Notes under the pieces: generated by a model
Told to the model about the DNA's origin: nothing
The model's database searches: none
The model's input: only the letters and a program-made list of their open reading frames with translations
Translations under genes and position numbers: made by a program
Shown: piece after piece, positions 26,198 to 32,942 of the stretch
Layout: the number at the start of each line of letters is the position of its first letter
Position numbering within the stretch: position 1 is the stretch's first letter
Assembly: GCF_001458775.1 (NCBI RefSeq)
Contig: NZ_CZPZ01000005.1
Coordinates: 61,152-125,151, forward strand
Reading direction: 5' to 3'
From: Candidatus Nitrospira nitrificans
GTDB lineage: Bacteria; Nitrospirota; Nitrospiria; Nitrospirales; Nitrospiraceae
Length of the DNA stretch: 64,000 bases

Positions 26198-26436
26198 TGC
26201 CTTTTAAACCGCTCCCGTGTCGGGTCGTCCGCAGCATCCTTACTGAACTTGGATTTGTAGAACAGCCCTGTCGTTCTGGTACTTCCCATGAACAATGGGA
26301 AAAAGTTGTCAATGGTCATATGTACAAGGTGACTGTGGATTGTCATCGAGGAGAAGTTAAAGCTCAAGACATCAAGAGCATAATCGGCCAAGCGGGAATA
26401 TCAAAGGAACAGTTTTGGAATTTAGCAGGTCAATAA
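26197..26436 (+). CDS. HicA-like mRNA interferase toxin (cargo)
   Basis: 79 residues from GTG 26197, coupled to the HicB-like gene. The N-terminus (Arg-Ser-Ile-Leu-Thr-Glu-Leu-Gly-Phe-Val) and Gly-Thr-Ser-His31-Glu-Gln-Trp follow the HicA double-stranded-RNA-binding-like fold, in which this His is catalytic. A later His (Asp-Cys-His-Arg-Gly-Glu-Val) and Asp-Ile-Lys-Ser-Ile-Ile-Gly-Gln-Ala-Gly-Ile also match. HicA toxins cleave mRNA. The order hicB-hicA is the reverse of the most common one. It ends only six bases before the right terminal repeat. Confidence 0.75.
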   Translation: MPFKPLPCRVVRSILTELGFVEQPCRSGTSHEQWEKVVNGHMYKVTVDCHRGEVKAQDIKSIIGQAGISKEQFWNLAGQ

Positions 26437-26441
26437 ACAAA

Positions 26442-26467
26442 TCAAACTGACCCACTACCCGCCCCTG
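26442..26467 (-). repeat. right terminal inverted repeat and target duplication of the transposon
   Basis: The complement of the 18-base left end at 26442-26459, followed by the second copy of CGCCCCTG at 26460-26467. Confidence 0.92.
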
Positions 26468-26527
26468 ATGTTCTAGGTCGACAAGCATTTCAATGCAGTC
26501 AGATGATCGGGTTAGGCGGCACGCGCA

Positions 26528-27115
26528 TTACGGTAGCCTTCCGAGGCCTGATGCTACCAGCTTGCGAAGTGCCTCGCGCAGGTCTTCCGGTCTCTTCAGT
26601 TCGCCCGCAAGCATTACAGCGAGAACCGTCCGCCCTGTACGCACGATCCACATGGCGCCTTCTTCAGACGAAGATCCCCACATGGCTTGCCCGCCAGGTC
26701 CGGGCACCGCGGACAGCTGAATACCATCCGGGAAACTCTTAAGAATCTGCGACGTGCTCGTCATGGCCCGAGTTGCATCGGCGGCGGAACGGAAACGAAG
26801 CACACGCGCCGCAAAATAACGCTTCCCTACCAGCCATCCACATGTCCACGCCGTGGCCCCCCGAGATTCGTCCACATCGGGACCAGGCTGGCCACCTGCC
26901 GGCGCCACGCCGGTAATCGATGTGATCTCCGGAGCCGAGAAGAGATCACAGAGTCGAGGATCGGCTGCGGTTGCCGCAATGGGCGCAGCACCAAGAGCGA
27001 TTGCTACAGCGCAGAAAAAAGTCTTGTAGGTTCGCCACACCCGCCCTGCTTCTACTGACGAACGCACGAACAAACGCGGGCGCATTTTCTGCCGATTCAC
27101 CGTAAAGTCCATCAT
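26528..27115 (-). CDS. hypothetical exported protein
   Basis: About 195 residues. A basic N-terminus and a hydrophobic core (Thr-Phe-Phe-Cys-Ala-Val-Ala-Ile-Ala-Leu-Gly) end in Ala-Ala-Thr-Ala-Ala-Asp, a likely signal peptide; the long N-region suggests that a shorter start (27085) is possible. The mature protein has two cysteines about 35 residues apart (Arg-Leu-Cys-Asp-Leu; Trp-Thr-Cys-Gly-Trp) that could form a disulfide. The pattern Leu-Phe-Ser-Ala-Pro-Glu-Ile-Thr-Ser-Ile-Thr-Gly-Val resembles DUF3558-type exported proteins, but this is weak. It is divergent from mazG. Confidence 0.6.
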   Translation of the reverse strand: MMDFTVNRQKMRPRLFVRSSVEAGRVWRTYKTFFCAVAIALGAAPIAATAADPRLCDLFSAPEITSITGVAPAGGQPGPDVDESRGATAWTCGWLVGKRYFAARVLRFRSAADATRAMTSTSQILKSFPDGIQLSAVPGPGGQAMWGSSSEEGAMWIVRTGRTVLAVMLAGELKRPEDLREALRKLVASGLGRLP

Positions 27116-27211
27116 AAAGAGTCGCCGCCATTGAAGCAGCAGCCGTTCTCGGTATACAGTGGCGACCAGCAGCTAAACTTCACCAATTTTTTGAATTTCT
27201 CGACGACACCG

Positions 27212-28099
27212 ATGTCGGAACAATTTACCAAAGTCGTTGAGATCATGGCGGCGCTCCGCGCCCAGAACGGTTGTCCGTGGGATCGGAAGCAGACTCACGA
27301 GTCACTGAAACCGTACCTTCTCGAAGAAGCGTACGAAGTCCTCGAGACCATCGATCAACGGGACAAAGAAAAGCTTCGTGAAGAACTCGGAGATGTGCTT
27401 CTCCAAGTCCTCTTCCATAGCCAGATCGCCGCTGAGGCCGGCTCCTTTACGGTCGAAGACGTGATCGAAACACTCGCCACGAAACTGATCCGCAGGCATC
27501 CTCACGTATTCCATGCCGACAACCCGACAGGAGAGGTGTCGAATAGTGAACAGGTCTTGGCCCAATGGGAAGATATCAAACGCGCGGAGCGAGAAGCCGC
27601 CGGCAACCTACAATCGGCCCTCGACGGAGTGCCGAAGATCTTGCCGGCATTGTTGCGCGCGTATCAGATACAGGCCAGGGCAGCCCGAGTCGGCTTCGAT
27701 TGGCCGCAGAGCAAGGCGGGCTTGGAACAGATCCTCGCAAAGGTGGCTGAAGAAATCGGTGAACTGCGCGAGGCGCTGGCGTCAAATCCGACGGGGACGG
27801 AATCGAACGCCGATCGGCCCCATCTCAACGAGGAGATCGAAAACGAGTTGGGTGATCTTCTGTTTTCACTGGTCAACCTCGCTCGCTTTCTCAAAACGAA
27901 TCCCGAAGATGCGCTGCGCCGAGCCACGAACCGTTTCATCGATCGTTTTCACCTGGTCGAGGCACAAGCCACTGAGAAAGGCCGGTCGTTGAGAGACATG
28001 ACGCTCGCCGAAATGGACGAGCTGTGGGATGAAGCCAAGCGACGGTTACAAAAACCTCGGCCGGACACCACATCGTGCGCCGGAGATCGGGTCCCATGA
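27212..28099 (+). CDS. mazG: nucleoside triphosphate pyrophosphohydrolase MazG
   Basis: 295 residues from ATG 27212. Two tandem MazG domains. The first has Gly-Cys-Pro-Trp-Asp-Arg-Lys-Gln-Thr-His-Glu-Ser-Leu and Leu-Leu-Glu-Glu-Ala-Tyr-Glu, the second Ala-Glu-Glu-Ile-Gly-Glu-Leu and Glu-Asn-Glu-Leu-Gly-Asp-Leu-Leu-Phe. The Glu/Asp clusters bind Mg and hydrolyse NTPs to NMP and pyrophosphate, cleaning nucleotide pools and modulating (p)ppGpp responses. Length is in the family range (about 260-300). The stop overlaps the next start by four bases. Upstream in-frame TTG 27131 was rejected as lacking conservation. Confidence 0.94.
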   Translation: MSEQFTKVVEIMAALRAQNGCPWDRKQTHESLKPYLLEEAYEVLETIDQRDKEKLREELGDVLLQVLFHSQIAAEAGSFTVEDVIETLATKLIRRHPHVFHADNPTGEVSNSEQVLAQWEDIKRAEREAAGNLQSALDGVPKILPALLRAYQIQARAARVGFDWPQSKAGLEQILAKVAEEIGELREALASNPTGTESNADRPHLNEEIENELGDLLFSLVNLARFLKTNPEDALRRATNRFIDRFHLVEAQATEKGRSLRDMTLAEMDELWDEAKRRLQKPRPDTTSCAGDRVP

Positions 28100-28713
28100 C
28101 GAAGGACCAAGGGCCTTACGAAGAGGGAAAACGTGCCGGCGCCCATCCGCTGCTCGTCGTATTCGGCATCCTCGTCGGGCTCTGGTTGTTCGTCGCCCTC
28201 CTCGTTCCCAGTTCACGGAACAAACAGGCGACCGGCACGGAGGGCCCCAATGTCTCAGCCATCGAGGATCCGGAAGCCGCCTCTGTCATGTTCAAAGTCC
28301 AAACTACCATCTTGGAAATGAACACCCTCGGCCTGGTCGTGCCTTCTCAAGCGACGGATAGTCAAATCGTCGCCCTTTTGAAACGCCTCAAACAAGCGCG
28401 CCTGGACGGCACCCTCGGCGAACAGCTCCCGTCGACCACACCCGGCCACAAACTCGGTGATCACGCCATCGCCGACATCTTCATCTTTTCAGACAAGCAA
28501 CTCGCGGAAGCGGGTACGATCCAGACGCTGTCGCGAGGAGCCCATGCCCCCGGCACCCTCTACCCGAACTCCGTTCCGTTCGAGGCGGCCATGGAGCACG
28601 TTCGTGGCCACTATCGTATCGACTTGAATGATACCGGCAGCCCGGACAAGGGATCGCTTGGTTTCGCGGACGAATCAGGTGTCCATTCGAAACACTACAG
28701 AAGAATCTTTTGA
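28096..28713 (+). CDS. hypothetical single-pass membrane protein
   Basis: 205 residues from ATG 28096, overlapping the mazG stop (ATGA), so translationally coupled. One N-terminal membrane helix (about residues 18-38: Leu-Leu-Val-Val-Phe-Gly-Ile-Leu-Val-Gly-Leu-Trp-Leu-Phe-Val-Ala-Leu-Leu-Val) with a short cytoplasmic tail puts the remaining 165 residues in the periplasm. That part has Met-Phe-Lys-Val-Gln-Thr-Thr-Ile-Leu-Glu-Met-Asn-Thr-Leu-Gly-Leu, helical, and no known domain. Confidence 0.65.
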   Translation: MTKDQGPYEEGKRAGAHPLLVVFGILVGLWLFVALLVPSSRNKQATGTEGPNVSAIEDPEAASVMFKVQTTILEMNTLGLVVPSQATDSQIVALLKRLKQARLDGTLGEQLPSTTPGHKLGDHAIADIFIFSDKQLAEAGTIQTLSRGAHAPGTLYPNSVPFEAAMEHVRGHYRIDLNDTGSPDKGSLGFADESGVHSKHYRRIF

Positions 28714-28734
28714 CGGATCGGCCGGCACAGAGCG

Positions 28735-29151
28735 TCAGATTCCGACACGTTTCCTCACTTCTTCCCTGATCGCCGATTGATCCGCTTCAAACAACGCCTC
28801 CAACTTTGGAAACAGATGGGCCAGCGGCCCGATAAACGGCGCCAGCAGCATGTCACGCCGTTCCATCAACATGCCCTCCCCTTCAGCCACCCGCATCTTC
28901 CAACCCGCAATCGTTTTGGAGAGAATGTTGCTCATCATCAATTGCTGGCCCGGCGAGCCTACAGCCATGCCTACGAGACGACGCTTCAGCACCTCGAGTT
29001 CATCCGGTATTGAGACCTTCACGCGCACGCCATGTGGCGTGGCCCAGGTGGACCGCTGAATCGAATAGTCGTAGGAAAACACCTGCTCTCTCGGCTCACG
29101 AAATGGACCGTTGATCTCCATAATTGCAAAGGCGTGATCAGGTGACGGCAT
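28735..29151 (-). CDS. conserved hypothetical protein
   Basis: 138 residues from ATG 29151. No signal peptide or membrane helix. The first 40 residues are probably beta-rich (Val-Phe-Ser-Tyr-Asp-Tyr-Ser-Ile; His-Gly-Val-Arg-Val-Lys-Val-Ser-Ile-Pro). The rest is helical and ends Arg-Glu-Glu-Val-Arg-Lys-Arg-Val-Gly-Ile. No family recognised. It is convergent with the membrane protein gene, 21 bases apart. Confidence 0.55.
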   Translation of the reverse strand: MPSPDHAFAIMEINGPFREPREQVFSYDYSIQRSTWATPHGVRVKVSIPDELEVLKRRLVGMAVGSPGQQLMMSNILSKTIAGWKMRVAEGEGMLMERRDMLLAPFIGPLAHLFPKLEALFEADQSAIREEVRKRVGI

Positions 29152-29270
29152 GGTTCACTCGCTTTCCTTGTAACAAACACCCCTCGATCCCCCGTACTAT
29201 AAGAGCTTGAAGTTAGGGAGGACAAGGGGCTATCTATAGGGTGGCGGCGAATTGATATACACGCGTCAGG

Positions 29271-29499
29271 CAGGATGCTCAAAAAGGCAGGTCCGGGAAG
29301 GCCGCAGCGAACGAAGAAGCGAGACATAACCTTATCCTATCCACCCCGCCCGAGCTGCGCTTGCAGCTCTTGCCCGGTGGTATGCTGAGCCTCGGAAATT
29401 CACGCCGCGCTGAATAAAGCGCGGCGCGTTTGTGAACGCCTCCGAGATGGTGAGGCGGTGTCCCGCGAGAACGAAGCCGACGGACTTTTTCAGTATCCT
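29271..29499 (+). repeat. interspersed palindromic repeat, copy 1
   Basis: 229 bases starting CAGGATGCTCAAAAAGGC and ending GGACTTTTTCAGTATCCT, i.e. imperfect inverted ends. Sequence near the left end (GGCCGCAGCGAACGAAG) matches the complement of the right part of the element at 42168-42323 (CTTCGCTCGCTGCGGCC), so both belong to one family. The interior contains further hairpins, such as CGCCGCGC...GCGCGGCG. No gene was found inside. It lies in the 414-base gap before the Sel1 protein gene; the rest of the gap holds nothing recognisable. Confidence 0.7.
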
Positions 29500-29565
29500 A
29501 TAGAGCGGGAGACAGCGTTTCGACACACTGATATACTCCGACCAAGGATTCCTTCGGGAGAAGGT

Positions 29566-30405
29566 ATGGCCAAGAAAGGCTATCCTGGACTCGTCCTGGT
29601 GCCTCCCAGCGATCGAACAATCTTGAGGCGCCGGCTGCTTTATGTGGCGTTGTTCATCATCGCCCTGGTCTGGGGTGCGTCGATACTACCCGTATGGCCA
29701 CCCTCCGACGACAAGGCGACCTGTCAACCCGCCGTCGGACAGAACCCCTCGAACAGCTCCACCGAAAACTGCGGCCAACCGCAATCAGTACCGCTGCCAC
29801 ATCAGAACGAATTCAGTCTCACGCCGATCTCACAGGCTGAAGCCCTGGGCGAGCCCAAGAATTCCCAGCCGGCACCAACTCCTGAACCTGATCGGCCCGT
29901 CATCCAGGAGGATCAGAAGCAAGACTCAACGCCTCCCTCCTCCGGTCCAACCACCGAGCGCCCTGATCACAGCCTGGCGCTTCCGGATCACGAAAAACCA
30001 GCAGCAAGTCCTCCGGCATCGACACCTCCCCCCTCCCAGGGCATCGACGCTCGCCTCGCCGAACAGGGCGATGCCTTTGCCCAGTATCGCCTCGGACGCT
30101 ACTACGCACAGCGTGATGGGCGACAAGCCCCGGAGGCCGTCGGTTGGTACAAGAAAGCTTCCCACGGCCTCCACCGTCTGGCTGAAACCGGTAATGGCCA
30201 AGCGATGTATGTGCTCGGGGTCATGTACGCCTATGGACGCGGAGTCACAAGAAATACGGAGCAGGCTCGCCGGTGGCTGACCCGGGCGGTCGAACACAAG
30301 ATTACGGCCGCTCAGCCGGTTCTCACGAGTTTAGGTGGAAACCATGCTGCCGATCCAAATCTGAAAACAGCCGAACAGGCAAAGAACATCAAGCAGCAAA
30401 ACTAA
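29566..30405 (+). CDS. membrane-anchored Sel1-repeat protein
   Basis: 279 residues from ATG 29566 (GGGAGAAGG upstream). An N-terminal membrane helix (about 25-44) is followed by a Pro/Ser/Gln-rich spacer (about 50-155), probably disordered, and then two or three Sel1-like (TPR-type) repeats. The repeats contain Gly-Asp-Ala-Phe-Ala-Gln-Tyr-Arg-Leu-Gly-Arg-Tyr-Tyr and Gly-Asn-Gly-Gln-Ala-Met-Tyr-Val-Leu-Gly-Val-Met-Tyr-Ala-Tyr-Gly-Arg-Gly-Val. Such repeats form helical scaffolds for protein contacts, here predicted in the periplasm. Partner unknown. Confidence 0.82.
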   Translation: MAKKGYPGLVLVPPSDRTILRRRLLYVALFIIALVWGASILPVWPPSDDKATCQPAVGQNPSNSSTENCGQPQSVPLPHQNEFSLTPISQAEALGEPKNSQPAPTPEPDRPVIQEDQKQDSTPPSSGPTTERPDHSLALPDHEKPAASPPASTPPPSQGIDARLAEQGDAFAQYRLGRYYAQRDGRQAPEAVGWYKKASHGLHRLAETGNGQAMYVLGVMYAYGRGVTRNTEQARRWLTRAVEHKITAAQPVLTSLGGNHAADPNLKTAEQAKNIKQQN

Positions 30406-30482
30406 GGCAATCTGGCTACCCCATGGTCGTCGGCCACATCATCATTCACCTCGCCGGGAAATAGATCGCCAGATCCAATGGG

Positions 30483-30891
30483 TCATTCGCGATCTATTCC
30501 ATGCTCAACTTGACGCTCAAGGTCAGTCGAGTCGAAGCTGCCGAGAGATTCGGCGATCAGGACATCATTATCAATCCGCCACCCTCGATTCCACTGATGC
30601 GCACGCGTTTTCCAGTTCTACCCAGTTCTATGGGTGCCTTCCAGCGTCCACTGGTAGATAATTTTTTTCGCGTCTCTCGACGAGATCATTCATAGAGACT
30701 TTGAGATCCGGGAAGGCAGTCATGACCCCTGTGCAGCTTGGGTAATCGCGCTTCGGCCTACCGATGAAGTGCCTCCATTGATTGGAGATTGGAAGCGAGC
30801 CACCCGCAGCAAAGAATTGAGCGACACTGGCCGCATTCCGGCTGCACCAAGCGCCTGTATATCGAGCAGCAAAGTCGCGAAGCTGTGTCAT
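30483..30891 (-). pseudogene. SnoaL-like family gene, frameshifted
   Basis: The first 60 codons (Met-Thr-Gln-Leu-Arg-Asp-Phe-Ala-Ala-Arg-Tyr ... Met-Thr-Ala-Phe-Pro-Asp-Leu-Lys-Val-Ser-Met-Asn-Asp-Leu-Val) follow the N-terminus of SnoaL-like / ester-cyclase proteins. The frame then fails. The continuation is readable in other frames: Tyr-Gln-Trp-Thr-Leu-Glu-Gly-Thr, then Lys-Arg-Val-Arg-Ile-Ser-Gly-Ile-Glu-Gly-Trp-Arg-Ile and Leu-Ile-Ala-Glu-Ser, ending at a TGA at 30483. At least two frameshifts or small deletions, including loss around residues 40-50, make this a broken gene unless the assembly is wrong. Confidence 0.75.
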
Positions 30892-31000
30892 TACGCGCTT
30901 GCGCCATAATTAATTTTCTCCTACAGTTGAGGAGCATTGATCAAGCCGTGGAGGGATGTCTCATGTGCCTCCCTTCTGTTAAACACCCGTAAACACCCGC

Positions 31001-32065
31001 TCATTTTGTATCGTTCGGTTTTCCTTTTTTGGTCAGGAGCAAATTGGGCGGCGGCCCGATCGGCTCAAAATTCCTGAGCAACGGAACATCATCTTTGTGA
31101 ACCCACATCATATCGTGATTGTACGAATCCCGCGGTCCTGAACTACCCGTGAAGGTCTTGCCGTCCGGAGTAAAGGTCCAACACATATCTTCGCCGGCCG
31201 TATTGATCGTATCCCCGAGGTTCAGCGGCTCTTGCCATTCGCCTTTAGGATTCTGATAGGAAATCCACATATCGTGTCCGCCCCGCGAGCCCATGTCCGG
31301 GCGCGTACTGGTGATAATGAGGCTCTTCCCGTCCTTTGACAGTCCGGTCCAGTGCATATGGTCACGGTAAGGTGAATTGACACGTGGTCCCAGACTCTCA
31401 GGCTTCTGCCAGACGCCGTCCTTTTTTTCGACTTTCCAGACGTCGCTGTCTTGAGTGACCCCCGGCTGCTGATAGTTGAAGTAAATCAAACTGTCGGAGG
31501 CAATGATCGGGCAGTGCTCCTCGCCGGTCGGCGTATTGAGGTGCGGCAGTTCGGGGACCTCGTTCCAATTCTTGGCCGGTTGCCAGACCCCATTGACTTT
31601 CTGGGTCACATAGAGGTCGCCGGTGGACAGATTGCCCGGCTCGTATTGCGTGAAATAGATGACATTGCCGTCATCCGAGAGGCTCGGCTCCAGCTCCCAT
31701 GCGGACGTATTAATGTTGGGTCCAACCGTCGGATCAATGCCAGGCCCCAGATGAATCGGAGCTTGCCACGTGCCGTTCTCAAAATGAGCCATCCAGATGT
31801 CGAAATTGTAGGGAACTCCTGGTGATGGAACGCTCCCTTGGCGTCCTGAGACGAAGATAGCGGTCTTTCCATCGGCGCTGTAGGTCATCTCGATCTCTGA
31901 TTCCGATGAGTTGATCGGCTCGCCCATATTTTTTGAGAGTGAGGTCGTCCCGCCGTGTCCGCCGTGCGGCAGATCCATGCCAGACATCGCGTACGTTAAG
32001 GCGGGAGTGAGGAAAAGTGTGAGCATTGCCAAGTAATAATGAGGACGCAACTTTTGCATTTTCAT
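31001..32065 (-). CDS. exported WD40-like (PD40) beta-propeller protein
   Basis: 354 residues from ATG 32065, preceded by GGAGG. A signal peptide (about 1-26, ending Thr-Tyr-Ala) leads to several TolB-like beta-propeller blades with repeating Ser-x-Asp-Gly-x-x-x-x-Phe-x-Ser: Tyr-Ser-Ala-Asp-Gly-Lys-Thr-Ala-Ile-Phe-Val-Ser, Leu-Ser-Asp-Asp-Gly-Asn-Val-Ile-Tyr-Phe, Leu-Ser-Lys-Asp-Gly-Lys-Ser-Leu-Ile-Ile-Thr-Ser and Phe-Thr-Pro-Asp-Gly-Lys-Thr-Phe. Expected in the periplasm or at the surface; ligand unknown. The N-terminus carries a His/Gly-rich patch (Pro-His-Gly-Gly-His-Gly-Gly). Confidence 0.82.
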   Translation of the reverse strand: MKMQKLRPHYYLAMLTLFLTPALTYAMSGMDLPHGGHGGTTSLSKNMGEPINSSESEIEMTYSADGKTAIFVSGRQGSVPSPGVPYNFDIWMAHFENGTWQAPIHLGPGIDPTVGPNINTSAWELEPSLSDDGNVIYFTQYEPGNLSTGDLYVTQKVNGVWQPAKNWNEVPELPHLNTPTGEEHCPIIASDSLIYFNYQQPGVTQDSDVWKVEKKDGVWQKPESLGPRVNSPYRDHMHWTGLSKDGKSLIITSTRPDMGSRGGHDMWISYQNPKGEWQEPLNLGDTINTAGEDMCWTFTPDGKTFTGSSGPRDSYNHDMMWVHKDDVPLLRNFEPIGPPPNLLLTKKGKPNDTK

Positions 32066-32113
32066 ACAACCTCCATATTTCGATTCTGAACATTCAAGGT
32101 GAGTAGGTTCCTC

Positions 32114-32764
32114 TCATTCCTTCGCCCGTGCCATGACCACGATCGCTTGCATCGTGGAACGATATGGGTTTTCACCACCGGTCTTGGCTAAGGCTGTCGT
32201 CACTGCATCAACGATTGGTCGAGACGAACCGCCGCGTTCTTGAATTTCGGCGAGTATCGGCGCGCCTTCGATCAGCCCAATCGCCAACGATTTGGCCGTT
32301 TGACTGTAGCACTCCTTCCGGACGGCTTGAATAGTGACTGTATCGAATCCGCTCGCGGTCAGCAAACCCCGCAAGACGTCGATATCGGAAAAGCCGCACG
32401 GCGCTTTGAAAAACTGCGGTGGGTTTTCCGGAAAGAATTCTCCAACGGTCTCGTGCGCAATGATGCCCCAGGGATTGGCATTCATGCGATCCCATACGTT
32501 AAATGCCAGCACGCCGCCATTGACCAAGACTCGGCGCATTTCTCGAAAGGCGCGGTCTTTATCCGGCACGAACATGAGTCCGAACTGACAGACCACGCCT
32601 CGAACGATGCGCCGGGAAACGGTAGATGTGCAATATCGGCCTGACGCCAGTCGACTCCCTTCAGATCTTTCAATTTCCTTTGTGCGTAGTCGAGCATGCC
32701 GGGATTGATATCGGTGGCCGTAAGCGTCACCGTTGCAGTACTGCGACGGCAGTATTGATGCCAC
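32114..32764 (-). pseudogene. class I SAM methyltransferase, truncated and frameshifted
   Basis: The C-terminal two thirds (Val-Val-Cys-Gln-Phe-Gly-Leu-Met-Phe-Val-Pro-Asp-Lys-Asp-Arg-Ala, then Glu-Met-x-Arg-Val-Leu) is a UbiE-type methyltransferase. Motifs before it (Thr-Ala-Thr-Asp-Ile-Asn-Pro-Gly-Met-Leu, and Ala-Asp-Ile-Ala-His-Leu-Pro-Phe-Pro-Gly-Ala-Ser-Phe-Glu-Ala) are in another frame; the switch falls at about 32595-32605 and fits loss of one base. The N-terminus with the SAM-binding Gly motif is absent beyond about 32735. Its stop lies about 50 bases before the PD40 gene start on the same strand. Confidence 0.8.
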
Positions 32765-32832
32765 GCCTCTAAAACCTAGGCATGTGATGCGTTCTCAATG
32801 GGTTAGAGATCAAGAAAACCAGAAAGGCGGTC

Positions 32833-32863
32833 CATGAGATTTCAAGACTTGTGAAATCTCATG
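32833..32863. repeat. perfect 12-base inverted repeat
   Basis: CATGAGATTTCA (32833-32844) and TGAAATCTCATG (32852-32863) around a 7-base loop. There is no T tract on either side, so it is not a standard terminator. It falls in the short gap between the methyltransferase remnant and the sigma-54 activator. Confidence 0.6.
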
Positions 32864-32942
32864 AGCGCATTTGCGAAATTTTGAAAAAGGAAGATGTCCC
32901 GGAGGAAAAAGGATGGCTAGTGAGCCTACGAGAAAACTCGCA

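Larger units (their letters stand above)
23220..26459. mobile_element. IS1-like transposon with five cargo genes and two candidate toxin-antitoxin pairs
   Basis: A 3240-base element with perfect 18-base terminal inverted repeats, GGTAGTGGGTCAGTTTGA at 23220-23237 and its complement at 26442-26459. It is flanked by an exact 8-base direct repeat CGCCCCTG (23212-23219 and 26460-26467), the expected target-site duplication. Both ends start with GG, and 8-9 base duplications are usual for IS1/IS1595-type elements. One DDE transposase is inside (24964). The other genes are cargo: a Lys/Ala-rich small protein, a toxin-like / XRE pair, a hypothetical and a HicB/HicA-like pair. The cargo is visibly more AT-rich than the flanks. 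The intact ends and duplication suggest recent arrival. Confidence 0.9.
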
